Source of the DNA: Colimorpha sp034178965
Lineage (GTDB): Bacteria; Bacteroidota; Bacteroidia; Bacteroidales; P3
Assembly: GCA_034178965.1 (NCBI GenBank)
Contig: JAXFQM010000196.1
Location: forward strand, 1 to 6,431
DNA: 6,431 bases
Reading direction: 5' to 3'
Shown: positions 1 through 6,431 of the stretch, one piece after another
Layout of the letters: each line of letters starts with the position of its first letter
Numbering within the stretch: the first letter of the stretch is position 1
Position numbers and translations under genes: made by a program
Notes under the pieces: model-generated
Database searches by the model: none
Told to the model about the DNA's origin: nothing
The model's input: only the letters and a program-made list of their open reading frames with translations

Positions 1-39
1 TTAAAATAACATTAAAAAGATTAAGAAAATCATAAACAA

Positions 40-789
40 ATGTACATCCGAACGCAAATCAAATTCTGCAGCATGCTGCTAACAGTTTTGTTTTTGGCAG
101 GGTGCGGCGGACAGAACCGCAACCTCAAGATAAACTCCAAAAATTTAGTCGGCACATGGCGGTACGATTCTTTTACGAACGCATCCAATTCCACAGTAAA
201 GATGGATGATCACCCCTACTACCTGCATTTGGACAAAGACGGCACATACGTAACGGAAGAGTATGAAGTCAACAGGATTTACCAATACGACTCGGGCAAG
301 TGGAGCGTAAGCAACGATTCACTATACCTCTTTTCGGAAAACCTTGAAGCCACGAAAGCCCCTATGGCAACGATAGATCGCGTGAAGAAAAACAAACTGG
401 TGCTTCGCTATGGCAACGGACATGAATACTACGGTACCGCCACACTGTCGCGAACGGGAAAAGTCGAGACGTTCGAAGTGTCGCGCGACCAGTTGACAGG
501 CCGTTGGATTATCAATTGGACCTCCGTAATGGACACCAACGGTAACGAAACAAAGCAACTGCTGAACGGCACACTGATTCTGCGCAACGACGGCTCCGCG
601 CTTTTAAGCAAGGACGGTGTGGACGAAAACGGAAACTGGAGTTCCAACAAAGATCGAACTATTTTATGCTGCGGACGTACCATAAGGCTGCTGATACTCA
701 CCACCAACACCTGCATATTGAAGGTTGCTACCTCGAAGCAGACCCGTTTCTATGGCCTGACACGATACCTAAATCCAAACGACGAATGA
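40..789 (+). CDS. Lipoprotein with two tandem lipocalin-like domains
   Basis: This 249-residue protein starts with a type II signal peptide. A basic N-terminus is followed by a hydrophobic core and the lipobox L19-A20-G21-C22, so Cys22 should be lipidated. Two similar halves follow. The first runs from NLVGTW (35-40) through GKW (86-88) to KNKLVLRY (117-124). The second runs from QLTGRW (151-156) through NGNW (197-200) to a final strand ending RFYGLTR (236-242). The G-x-W opening, the central 'GxW' strand and the closing hydrophobic strand are typical of small lipocalin-like domains of Bacteroidota, which are beta-barrel or half-barrel folds of mostly unknown ligand. Residues after Cys22 (GGQNRN) have no acidic cluster, which argues against surface export and for a periplasmic face. 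The start follows an A-rich leader (ataaacaa) with no Shine-Dalgarno. The stop overlaps the next gene's ATG in an ATGA, which indicates translational coupling. The last 45 or so codons (with Cys210-Cys211) match the fold less well. The ligand is unknown. Confidence 0.85.
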   Translation: MYIRTQIKFCSMLLTVLFLAGCGGQNRNLKINSKNLVGTWRYDSFTNASNSTVKMDDHPYYLHLDKDGTYVTEEYEVNRIYQYDSGKWSVSNDSLYLFSENLEATKAPMATIDRVKKNKLVLRYGNGHEYYGTATLSRTGKVETFEVSRDQLTGRWIINWTSVMDTNGNETKQLLNGTLILRNDGSALLSKDGVDENGNWSSNKDRTILCCGRTIRLLILTTNTCILKVATSKQTRFYGLTRYLNPNDE

Positions 790-1688
790 TTTCTCACAAA
801 AGAGCAATAAAACAGCGTATAGGATACCGGCCATGGCTCCGCGCCATGCTGATACCGGCGGCATGTGTCACTGCCATCTTTTCAGCGGCGGCTTGCAACA
901 ACGGCAGTGCTCCCGCTAACAACGCCAATGGCATAGCACAGAAAAATAGCGAAAAACCTCATGTCGTCTTCAGCGTCAAGCAGGAAAAAGGTGAGACCTT
1001 TATTGTGGACGGCATCACATTCAAGATGGTACGCGTGGATGGAGGTACATTCACAATGGGAGCCACCCAAGAACAAGCCTCACAATATTGGGACACAGAA
1101 AAGCCCACGCACAATGTGACCCTCTCCACCTATTTAATAGGCGAAACGGAAGTGACACAAGCCTTGTTTGAGGCCGTGATGGGGTACAACCCCTCATTCA
1201 ACAAAGACCCCAACAAGCCAGTGGAACAATTGGTGTCGCATCAATGCTTCAGGTTCGCCCAGGAACTGAGCCGCATCACCGGACGCAACTTTCGCCTACC
1301 CACCGAAGCGGAATGGGAATACGCGGCGCGCGGCGGCATCCAAAGCAGGGGCTACATGTATGCAGGAAGCAACGACTTGGACAAAGTGGCTTTCTACAAC
1401 CACAACAGCAACAACAACACGCACTCCGTAGCGCAAAAGGCACCCAACGAACTGGGACTTTACGACATGAGCGGCAACGTGTGGGAATGGTGCAGCGACT
1501 GGCACAGCAAATACCCCGCAGAGAGCCAAACCAACCCGCAGGGACCGCAACAAGGCACCCTACGCGCCCTAAGAGGCGGCAGTTGGTATAGCCAAGGACG
1601 CAACTGCCGCGTGAGCGCGCGCTATCGCGACGACCCAACGGTGAGCGCCGACTATTACCGCGGCTTGAGACTGGCGCTGGACAATTAA
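786..1688 (+). CDS. FGE/SUMF1-fold lipoprotein, probably not a formylglycine-generating enzyme
   Basis: The protein is 300 residues from the ATG at 786, which overlaps the previous stop (ATGA). This start is preferred over the ATG at 666, which would overlap the upstream gene by 124 bases and bury the signal peptide. A basic N-region (1-19) precedes a hydrophobic core (21-33) and the lipobox-like A-A-A-C37, followed by a Ser/Asn/Ala linker. Residues 78-300 are a full FGE-sulfatase domain: MVRVDGGTFTMG (81-92), GETEVTQALFEAVMG (119-133), NFRLPTEAEWEYAARGG (168-184), GLYDMSGNVWEWCSDW (224-239), LRGGSW (262-267) and RGLRLAL (292-298). True FGE needs two cysteines just after GGS(Y/W). Here the first position is Ser269 and only Cys274 remains, so aldehyde formation on sulfatases is unlikely. 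A binding or structural role is more plausible, as for many secreted Bacteroidota members of this family. No sulfatase gene is nearby. Residues 146-156 differ from the usual PVEQVSW pattern by small indels. Confidence 0.9.
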   Translation: MISHKRAIKQRIGYRPWLRAMLIPAACVTAIFSAAACNNGSAPANNANGIAQKNSEKPHVVFSVKQEKGETFIVDGITFKMVRVDGGTFTMGATQEQASQYWDTEKPTHNVTLSTYLIGETEVTQALFEAVMGYNPSFNKDPNKPVEQLVSHQCFRFAQELSRITGRNFRLPTEAEWEYAARGGIQSRGYMYAGSNDLDKVAFYNHNSNNNTHSVAQKAPNELGLYDMSGNVWEWCSDWHSKYPAESQTNPQGPQQGTLRALRGGSWYSQGRNCRVSARYRDDPTVSADYYRGLRLALDN

Positions 1689-1708
1689 GGAGCCGATAAA
1701 GAACGAAA

Positions 1709-1735
1709 GCCATCGTCCTTGACGATGGCACTTTT
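1709..1735 (+). terminator. Rho-independent terminator of the lipoprotein unit
   Basis: A perfect 9-bp inverted repeat, GCCATCGTC (1709-1717) and GACGATGGC (1721-1729), encloses a three-base loop (CTT). Opening the top pair would give 8 bp with a five-base loop. ACTTTT follows. It lies 21 bases after the stop codon at 1688, exactly where an intrinsic terminator is expected, and the next gene starts about 100 bases on. The T tract is short and interrupted by AC. The reverse strand is also T-rich beyond the stem, but no converging gene is visible, so the forward reading is preferred. Confidence 0.8.
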
Positions 1736-1784
1736 CAACAACGCACTGTTGACGCCCAACGAAACTTTTCCGCCGCCACCATCA

Positions 1785-1803
1785 TATTTTTTTGTAATTT
1801 AGC
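1785..1803 (+). promoter_or_regulatory. Candidate Bacteroidota-type promoter (-7 region) for the TPR gene
   Basis: The AT-rich block just upstream of the TPR gene contains two overlapping approximations to the Bacteroidota -7 element TAnnTTTG. One is TAATTTAG at 1795-1802, with one mismatch. The other is TA (1785-1786) and TTTG (1791-1794) with a spacer two bases too long. No convincing -33 TTG lies at the usual distance; only a CTTTTC at 1765-1770 is nearby. Position, after a terminator and before a long gene, is the main support. Transcription from the 1795 element would start near 1807-1810, favouring the ATG at 1828. Confidence 0.35.
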
Positions 1804-1827
1804 AACGTGGAAAAATATTGCCTTTCT

Positions 1828-4800
1828 ATGCAAAAAATTAATTATCTTGCCGTTGCGGTCATAGCGTTGTTTCTTGCGCCACCCCTTTTTGCCCAAAAGC
1901 ATGCCGACAGGGAGCGGTTTGAACGCAGTTATGCCAATGCCTTGGACCTTTTCTATAAAGAAAAATATGCCATGGCACAGCATCAATTCGACCTGTTGGC
2001 TCGCGAGGAGGTCGAAAGACGCAGCGACGCCACGTTTTATGCTGCCGTATGCAGCGAAAAACTGGGCAGCGACGACGCCAACTACCGCTTGGCGGAATTT
2101 CTGCGCCTCTACCCCGAAAGTGGCCACGTGAACATGGTACGCTTCTACCAAGGCAATTATCATTATAGCAAGCAACAATATGCCGACGCGCTGAACCATT
2201 ACCTACAGGCAAGTCCATCGGACATAGATTACGGCCACAGAAACGAATACAACTTCAAGGTGGGCTATTGTCTTTTCGTGGCGGGCGAAACGGACAAGGC
2301 GCAAGGCTATTTCGCCCGCGTAATGGGGTCACCCTCAAAATATCAAAGCAGCGCACGCTATTACTACGCCCACACACAATATAGGAATGGCGACTATGAA
2401 TTGGCGTTGGAGAACTTCCGCAAACTGGAAAACGACCGCAAGTTCGCCAAGATCGTACCCAACTACGTGGCACGCATCTACTACTACTTGGGGCGCGAAG
2501 ACGACTTGCTGGAAATGGCACCAAGCCTGCTGCGCGGAGACGACGTGTTCCGCAAGGCAGAAGTGCAACAAATGATTGGAGAGGTGTATTTCAACAGGGG
2601 CGAATATGCGCAGGCCATCAAATATTACACCTTGGCGCGACAAGACGCGGAAGAGGAAGACAACGCAGTGGCCTGCAACCGCAACGACAACACCTACCAA
2701 ATGGGCTACAGTTTCTACATACTGAAACAATACGACAGCGCAGCGGCATACCTGGCAAAAAAGGTGGCCTGCAACGACAGCATAGGGCAAAATGCCGTAT
2801 ACACCCTCGCCGACACCTACCTGAAACTTAACCGCAAGGACGACGCGCGCAGCATGTTTCTCGAAGCGTCGCAAATGGCTTTCGACAAAAAAATACAGGA
2901 AGATGCACTGTTTAACTATGCCAAACTGGGCTGCGAACTTAATAAAAACCCGTACAACGAAAGCATCAGAAGCCTGGAGGACTACCTCAAACGCTACCCC
3001 GCCACAAAACACCGTGCCGAAATAGAAGAAATACTTACTGGACTATACCTCACCACACGCAACTACAAAGATGCGCTCTCGCTCATTGAGAAAACAGATC
3101 CCATGAGCGCAGAGATGAAACAGGCCTACCAGCGCTGTCTCATCGGACGCGGCATTGAACTGTTCAACGGGCGTGACATCGAGCAAAGTTCGGAATATTT
3201 CCTCAAAGCCGCCAAAGTGAACGCGGTGCCCAAAAGCACCACCGACGCCTACTACCTGTACGGTGAAGCACAATACCGACAAGGCAACAAACCCAGCGCG
3301 CGAGCAGCCCTCGAGAAATTCTTCCGCGGCAGCAATGCCAAAAACTCGCCCTATTACAAGCAAGCCCTTTACACGGACGGATACCTAAAGATAGAAACGG
3401 GAGACTATGCCAATGCCGGAGCACAGATGCGACACTTCCTTGCCAGCGCTTCCGATGACGTGCCAACGCGACAAAAATATGATGCCTACAACAGGCTGGG
3501 AGATTGCTTATACGCGCAAAAACACTTCAACGAGGCTGTAGCACAATACGACGTGGTCATCAACGCCAACGCCAACGACGCCGATTACGCCACCTATCAA
3601 AAGGCTCTTTGTTACGGAGCATTGGGAAAAAACGACCAGAAACTAACCTATCTCAACTATCTCTTCGAACGCTACGAAACCAGCACGCTGGCACCAATGG
3701 CAGCTCTCGAAATCGCAAACACCTACCTGGTGCTGGACAACAACGAAATGGCACTGCTGTATTACAACAACTTCTTGAAAGATTACCCGCAAAGCAGCCA
3801 CGTGAAGGAAGTGCTTCTGAACCGCGGACTGATATACTACAACACGGGCCGCGACTCGCTGGCTTTGGCGTCGCTCGACCAACTGCTGCGACGCTATCCT
3901 GGCACCGAAGAGGCGCGCGATGCCCTCGCCACAGTGAAAAACATATACTTGCAGCAAAACCGCGTGGACGAATACTTCGCATACGTACAGGAAACAACCA
4001 AAGCCACCGTGAGCAGCAACGAACAAGATAGCACCACCTACCAAGTGGCAACTAACTATTATTTCGAAGGCGACTGCGATAATGCCATCAGTTCCATGGA
4101 ACGCTATCTTTCGCGCTTTCCAAACGGCCTTTTCGCACAAACCGCGCACTACTATTTGGCCGACTGCCTGTTTAAAAGCGGACTTAACGAAAAGGCCCTC
4201 CCACACTTCGAATACCTGGCCGAACGCAACAAAAACCAATACACCGAAACGGCGCTGGCGCACGCCGCTGCCATCGCCTACGGCTTGGGCAACTACACAA
4301 AGGCGCTGGACAACTACGTGAGACTGGCAACACTTGCTGAAGATGACAACTCTCGTCTCGCTGCAAGGCTGGGACTGTTGCGCAGCTGGAACAAGATGGA
4401 AAGCCACGAAAACATTATGGCAAGCGGACTTGCCCTACTGAAAGAACCCAAAATAACGGCGGATCAGCGCGACGAAGCTCATCTCTACATGGCACGCAGC
4501 CTATGGAAAGGAGGACAGCGCGACAGCGCGGCAATCTATTACACCATGCTGAAGAAAAGCAGCAACGGCGAGTATGGTGGAGAAGCAGCCTACAAACTGG
4601 CAGAAAAATTATTCCTCGAAAAGAATTATGCCGCCAGTGAAAAAGCCATCGAAGCTATCGGTACCAACCCAAAGAGCGATTACTGGCTGGCAAAAAGTTT
4701 CATCCTGTGGAGCGACATCTTCTATACTCAAGGTAACACGCTGCAAGCCAAGCAAACCTTGCAAAGCATCATTGACAATTACGAGGGCGACGACCTCGTG

Positions 4801-4920
4801 GCCGAGGCTCTGCAAAAACGTAACGCCATCCTTGAGGCCGAGGCCACGGCGGCAAAAGCCTCCGAAGACTCAATCAATAAGAAAGCCAACGAGGAAATGC
4901 TCATCAATATGGGCGAATGA
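1828..4920 (+). CDS. Large secreted tetratricopeptide-repeat (TPR) protein, BamD/CpoB-like repeats
   Basis: The protein is 1030 residues from ATG 1828. A GTG at 1807 would add seven residues ahead of the signal peptide and sit about at the predicted transcript start, so 1828 is chosen. Residues 1-22 form a classic Sec signal peptide with cleavage at A22|Q23, leaving an N-terminal Gln. There is no lipobox, so a soluble periplasmic protein is expected. The rest is a helical solenoid of TPR-type repeats with Tyr- and Ala-rich helix pairs, e.g. YFNRGEYAQAIKYY (254-267), LYAQKHFNEAVAQYDVVI (561-578), IYYNTGRDSLALASLDQLL (669-687) and LADCLFKSGLNEKALPHFEY (777-796). Several have the 'YP-x-S/T' inter-repeat turn seen in BamD and CpoB/YbgF: YPESGH (95-100), YPATKH (390-395), YPQSSH (653-658), YPGTEEA (690-696). 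The C-terminus (about 996-1030) is a charged Ala/Glu/Lys helix. Such proteins act as protein-binding scaffolds. The barrel gene 67 bases downstream is the likely partner. No experimentally assigned function is known to me. Confidence 0.92.
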   Translation: MQKINYLAVAVIALFLAPPLFAQKHADRERFERSYANALDLFYKEKYAMAQHQFDLLAREEVERRSDATFYAAVCSEKLGSDDANYRLAEFLRLYPESGHVNMVRFYQGNYHYSKQQYADALNHYLQASPSDIDYGHRNEYNFKVGYCLFVAGETDKAQGYFARVMGSPSKYQSSARYYYAHTQYRNGDYELALENFRKLENDRKFAKIVPNYVARIYYYLGREDDLLEMAPSLLRGDDVFRKAEVQQMIGEVYFNRGEYAQAIKYYTLARQDAEEEDNAVACNRNDNTYQMGYSFYILKQYDSAAAYLAKKVACNDSIGQNAVYTLADTYLKLNRKDDARSMFLEASQMAFDKKIQEDALFNYAKLGCELNKNPYNESIRSLEDYLKRYPATKHRAEIEEILTGLYLTTRNYKDALSLIEKTDPMSAEMKQAYQRCLIGRGIELFNGRDIEQSSEYFLKAAKVNAVPKSTTDAYYLYGEAQYRQGNKPSARAALEKFFRGSNAKNSPYYKQALYTDGYLKIETGDYANAGAQMRHFLASASDDVPTRQKYDAYNRLGDCLYAQKHFNEAVAQYDVVINANANDADYATYQKALCYGALGKNDQKLTYLNYLFERYETSTLAPMAALEIANTYLVLDNNEMALLYYNNFLKDYPQSSHVKEVLLNRGLIYYNTGRDSLALASLDQLLRRYPGTEEARDALATVKNIYLQQNRVDEYFAYVQETTKATVSSNEQDSTTYQVATNYYFEGDCDNAISSMERYLSRFPNGLFAQTAHYYLADCLFKSGLNEKALPHFEYLAERNKNQYTETALAHAAAIAYGLGNYTKALDNYVRLATLAEDDNSRLAARLGLLRSWNKMESHENIMASGLALLKEPKITADQRDEAHLYMARSLWKGGQRDSAAIYYTMLKKSSNGEYGGEAAYKLAEKLFLEKNYAASEKAIEAIGTNPKSDYWLAKSFILWSDIFYTQGNTLQAKQTLQSIIDNYEGDDLVAEALQKRNAILEAEATAAKASEDSINKKANEEMLINMGE

Positions 4921-4930
4921 TACCGCATAA

Positions 4931-4950
4931 CCGCCAACAAAGAAAGGCGG
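4931..4950 (+). other. Small intergenic hairpin between the TPR and barrel genes
   Basis: The 67-base gap contains CCGCC (4931-4935) and GGCGG (4946-4950), a 5-bp GC-only stem around a ten-base A-rich loop. No T run follows, so it is not an intrinsic terminator and the two genes can be cotranscribed. It might be an mRNA-stability or processing element, or chance. Confidence 0.3.
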
Positions 4951-4987
4951 ACAAATGGTTTGGTTTGAGATTTACAATGTCCCGAAA

Positions 4988-6431
4988 ATGAAGAAAAGCA
5001 TCATATTAGGCCTGGCCATGGCATTGCCATTGGCGACCATGGCACAGACAAAAGACAGCGTGATTTACAACGAAAGCGTGGTGGTAACGGGCGAATACAA
5101 CCCCGTGCTGGACAACACACTGCTGAAACTGAACGTGGCACCGCAATTCACGGACACCGCCATGGGGCTGCAACACACTTTCACCTACGGCATCACACCG
5201 CGCAGGCTCACCAGCATCTTCCAGCCCACTCGCATCAAGGCAGCCAAGATAATAGGAGAACCCGCCACACGACTATACAACAACTACTTCCGCCTTGGAC
5301 TGGGCAACTACTACACTGGCATGCTGGATGCCTTCTACAATAGCACACGCCATGAACGGCTGAAATACGGCGCAGGAATGCAACACCTCGGCAGTTGGGG
5401 CACTATTGGACACAAGCCACAAGACGGCATCATTGACGACCCCCTTTACTATGGCGCCGCGCACTACGCCACCACGCAAATGTTTGGTTTCGCAAACTAC
5501 ATTCTGAAGAACAACGCCGAAGTAGGCACTTCGCTGAAATACCAAAATGACTACAACCTGTATTACGGCTTCAGCGACAGCACCCTAAACGCCTATGGGA
5601 GAAACCACCTGGGAAACAATGCCTACCGCCGCTACGACATAAGTAAAGACAACTACGCGGGCTCGTGGAACCTGCTGGAATGGACCGGAAGCATCAAGAG
5701 CCTAAATACCGATGTGAACCTATTTGGCTATGACGTGAACATAATGCTGGGACATCTGTGGGGACGCCCCGAATTGAGCGAGTTCCACATGAACATTGAT
5801 GCCACGGCACATTATGGATTTCCACTATTCAAAGACTACAAAGGCATAGCAGCACTGCAGGTGGTGTGGGACCACTATGGCGAACGCTATGGACTAGACA
5901 ACTATGCCCCCGATGCCAGACGCCTGCCACTGGGCTTCTATATGGGACCCTACCCCGCCATATACTATCTCTATTACGGCAATCTCGCCGATAGCAACCG
6001 CTGGAACAAAAACATCGCGACCCTGCACCCTTACATAGACTTTCTGCTGAAAGACTTCAAGTTCCACGTCGGTGCACGCTTTGCGCTGGACGCTTTCTCC
6101 CCCAACGAAGTCTACAACAGCGTGGGGCACTTGGTGCTGGTGGGCGCCGCCGTGCCCGACGAACACCTCACGGACGATAAGTTTCTCTTTTTCCCCGACA
6201 TTGTCGTGAGCAAGAATTTCTTGAACAACGCTATGAACTTGAGCGCAGGTTTCACGGGCGACATAGAGGCCAATTCGTGGAACAGTATTCGCCTTGCAAA
6301 CCCATACGTATCTCCCAACCAAATCACGAGCGCCACTCGACATTACAACGTATTTGCACGCATGCGATTTGACTTTAGCAAGAAACTCGGCATGAACCTA
6401 CATGCCGAATACGAATGGCTGCGCCATGCAC
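4988..6431 (+). CDS. Plugless TonB-dependent-receptor-like outer-membrane beta-barrel protein (3' truncated by window end)
   Basis: The frame is open from ATG 4988 to the last base, giving 481 residues plus one base with no stop. Residues 1-19 are a Sec signal peptide (MKKSIILGL..., cleavage A19|Q20). An in-frame ATG at 4955 would add eleven non-signal residues (MVWFEIYNVPK) and is rejected. The mature start contains ESVVVTGEYNPVL (29-41), like the segment opening a TonB-receptor plug. No plug follows: after a conserved-looking linker, ITPRRLTSIFQP (69-80) and RIKAAKIIGEP (82-92), barrel-like strands begin near 97 (YNNYFRLGLGNYYTGMLDAF). The rest alternates aromatic, glycine-rich strands with loops, e.g. 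174-193, 234-257, 265-279, 286-297, 355-369 and 453-473. This matches a Bacteroidota family often annotated simply as TonB-dependent receptor and found beside a large TPR gene. Cargo, pore and TonB use are unknown. The missing C-terminus should hold the last strands. It is probably cotranscribed with the TPR gene. Confidence 0.85.
   Translation, partial: MKKSIILGLAMALPLATMAQTKDSVIYNESVVVTGEYNPVLDNTLLKLNVAPQFTDTAMGLQHTFTYGITPRRLTSIFQPTRIKAAKIIGEPATRLYNNYFRLGLGNYYTGMLDAFYNSTRHERLKYGAGMQHLGSWGTIGHKPQDGIIDDPLYYGAAHYATTQMFGFANYILKNNAEVGTSLKYQNDYNLYYGFSDSTLNAYGRNHLGNNAYRRYDISKDNYAGSWNLLEWTGSIKSLNTDVNLFGYDVNIMLGHLWGRPELSEFHMNIDATAHYGFPLFKDYKGIAALQVVWDHYGERYGLDNYAPDARRLPLGFYMGPYPAIYYLYYGNLADSNRWNKNIATLHPYIDFLLKDFKFHVGARFALDAFSPNEVYNSVGHLVLVGAAVPDEHLTDDKFLFFPDIVVSKNFLNNAMNLSAGFTGDIEANSWNSIRLANPYVSPNQITSATRHYNVFARMRFDFSKKLGMNLHAEYEWLRHA

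Noticed and set aside
1..39. Possible promoter ahead of the first lipoprotein
   Set aside because: The stretch is AT-rich but has no TAnnTTTG-like element, and too little upstream sequence is available to judge.
666..785. Upstream ATG extension of the FGE-fold gene
   Set aside because: It would overlap the lipoprotein gene by 124 bases and place 40 non-signal residues ahead of a type II signal peptide; ATG 786 in the ATGA overlap fits better.
1396..1420. AAC/CAA-rich microsatellite-like run
   Set aside because: It encodes Asn/His/Ser residues in a loop of the FGE fold. It is short and imperfect and does not look like a phase-variable repeat.
1244..1591. Forward open frame rich in Arg/Gln within the FGE-fold gene
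   Set aside because: It is an out-of-frame shadow; the real frame carries all FGE-domain motifs.
2335..3012. Long open frame on the - strand (225 codons) opposite the TPR gene
   Set aside because: It lies entirely within a strongly supported coding region. Its product is a Val/Phe/His-rich composition typical of the mirror of Asn/Lys/Tyr-rich codons, with no recognisable domain or start signal.
3560..3583. AACGCC tandem repeat
   Set aside because: It has only about three imperfect copies encoding an Asn-Ala turn between TPR helices, explained by codon bias.
3643..4407. Long open frame on the - strand (254 codons)
   Set aside because: This is again the antisense shadow of the TPR gene, with Val/Phe/Gln-rich low-information sequence and no domain.
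4955..4987. In-frame upstream ATG for the barrel gene
   Set aside because: It adds an acidic, aromatic 11-residue prefix before a standard MKK signal peptide.
4977..4991. Four-codon mini-frame (MSRK) whose stop overlaps the barrel ATG
   Set aside because: It could be a coupling leader peptide, but such short frames arise by chance and nothing else supports it.
5894..6343. Open frame on the - strand (149 codons) opposite the barrel gene
   Set aside because: The + strand frame here is a clear continuation of the barrel protein, and the antisense product resembles no family.

Overview
The window looks like chromosomal DNA from a member of the Bacteroidales, most likely Prevotella-like. Evidence: two signal peptides ending in Ala|Gln, two lipoproteins with short post-cysteine linkers, A-rich leaders without clear Shine-Dalgarno sequences, a Bacteroidota-type pairing of a giant TPR protein with a TonB-receptor-like barrel, and moderate GC with heavy AAC/GCC codon use. 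The genus is inference; no rRNA or marker gene is present.

All supported genes are on the + strand, in two transcription units. Unit 1 (about 40-1688) has two lipoproteins joined by an ATGA start/stop overlap. The first is a tandem lipocalin-like lipoprotein. The second is an FGE/SUMF1-fold lipoprotein that keeps the fold motifs but only one of the two catalytic cysteine positions of formylglycine-generating enzyme. A strong stem-loop at 1709-1735 ends this unit.

Unit 2 begins after a short AT-rich promoter-like stretch (about 1785-1803). It encodes a secreted TPR protein of about 1030 residues (1828-4920). After a 67-base gap comes an outer-membrane beta-barrel protein related to TonB-dependent receptors but with no visible plug domain (4988 to the window end, 3' truncated, no stop). 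This second CDS is open through the last base of the window.

Every gene product is predicted to leave the cytoplasm, so the window is an envelope-protein region. In unit 2, a periplasmic TPR scaffold next to an outer-membrane barrel suggests a partner pair, with the TPR solenoid binding the periplasmic face of the barrel or its clients. The two lipoproteins of unit 1 lack acidic residues after the lipidated cysteine and probably face the periplasm. I see no mobile elements, CRISPR arrays, tRNA/rRNA genes or defence genes. The least characterised part is the TPR/plugless-barrel pair.
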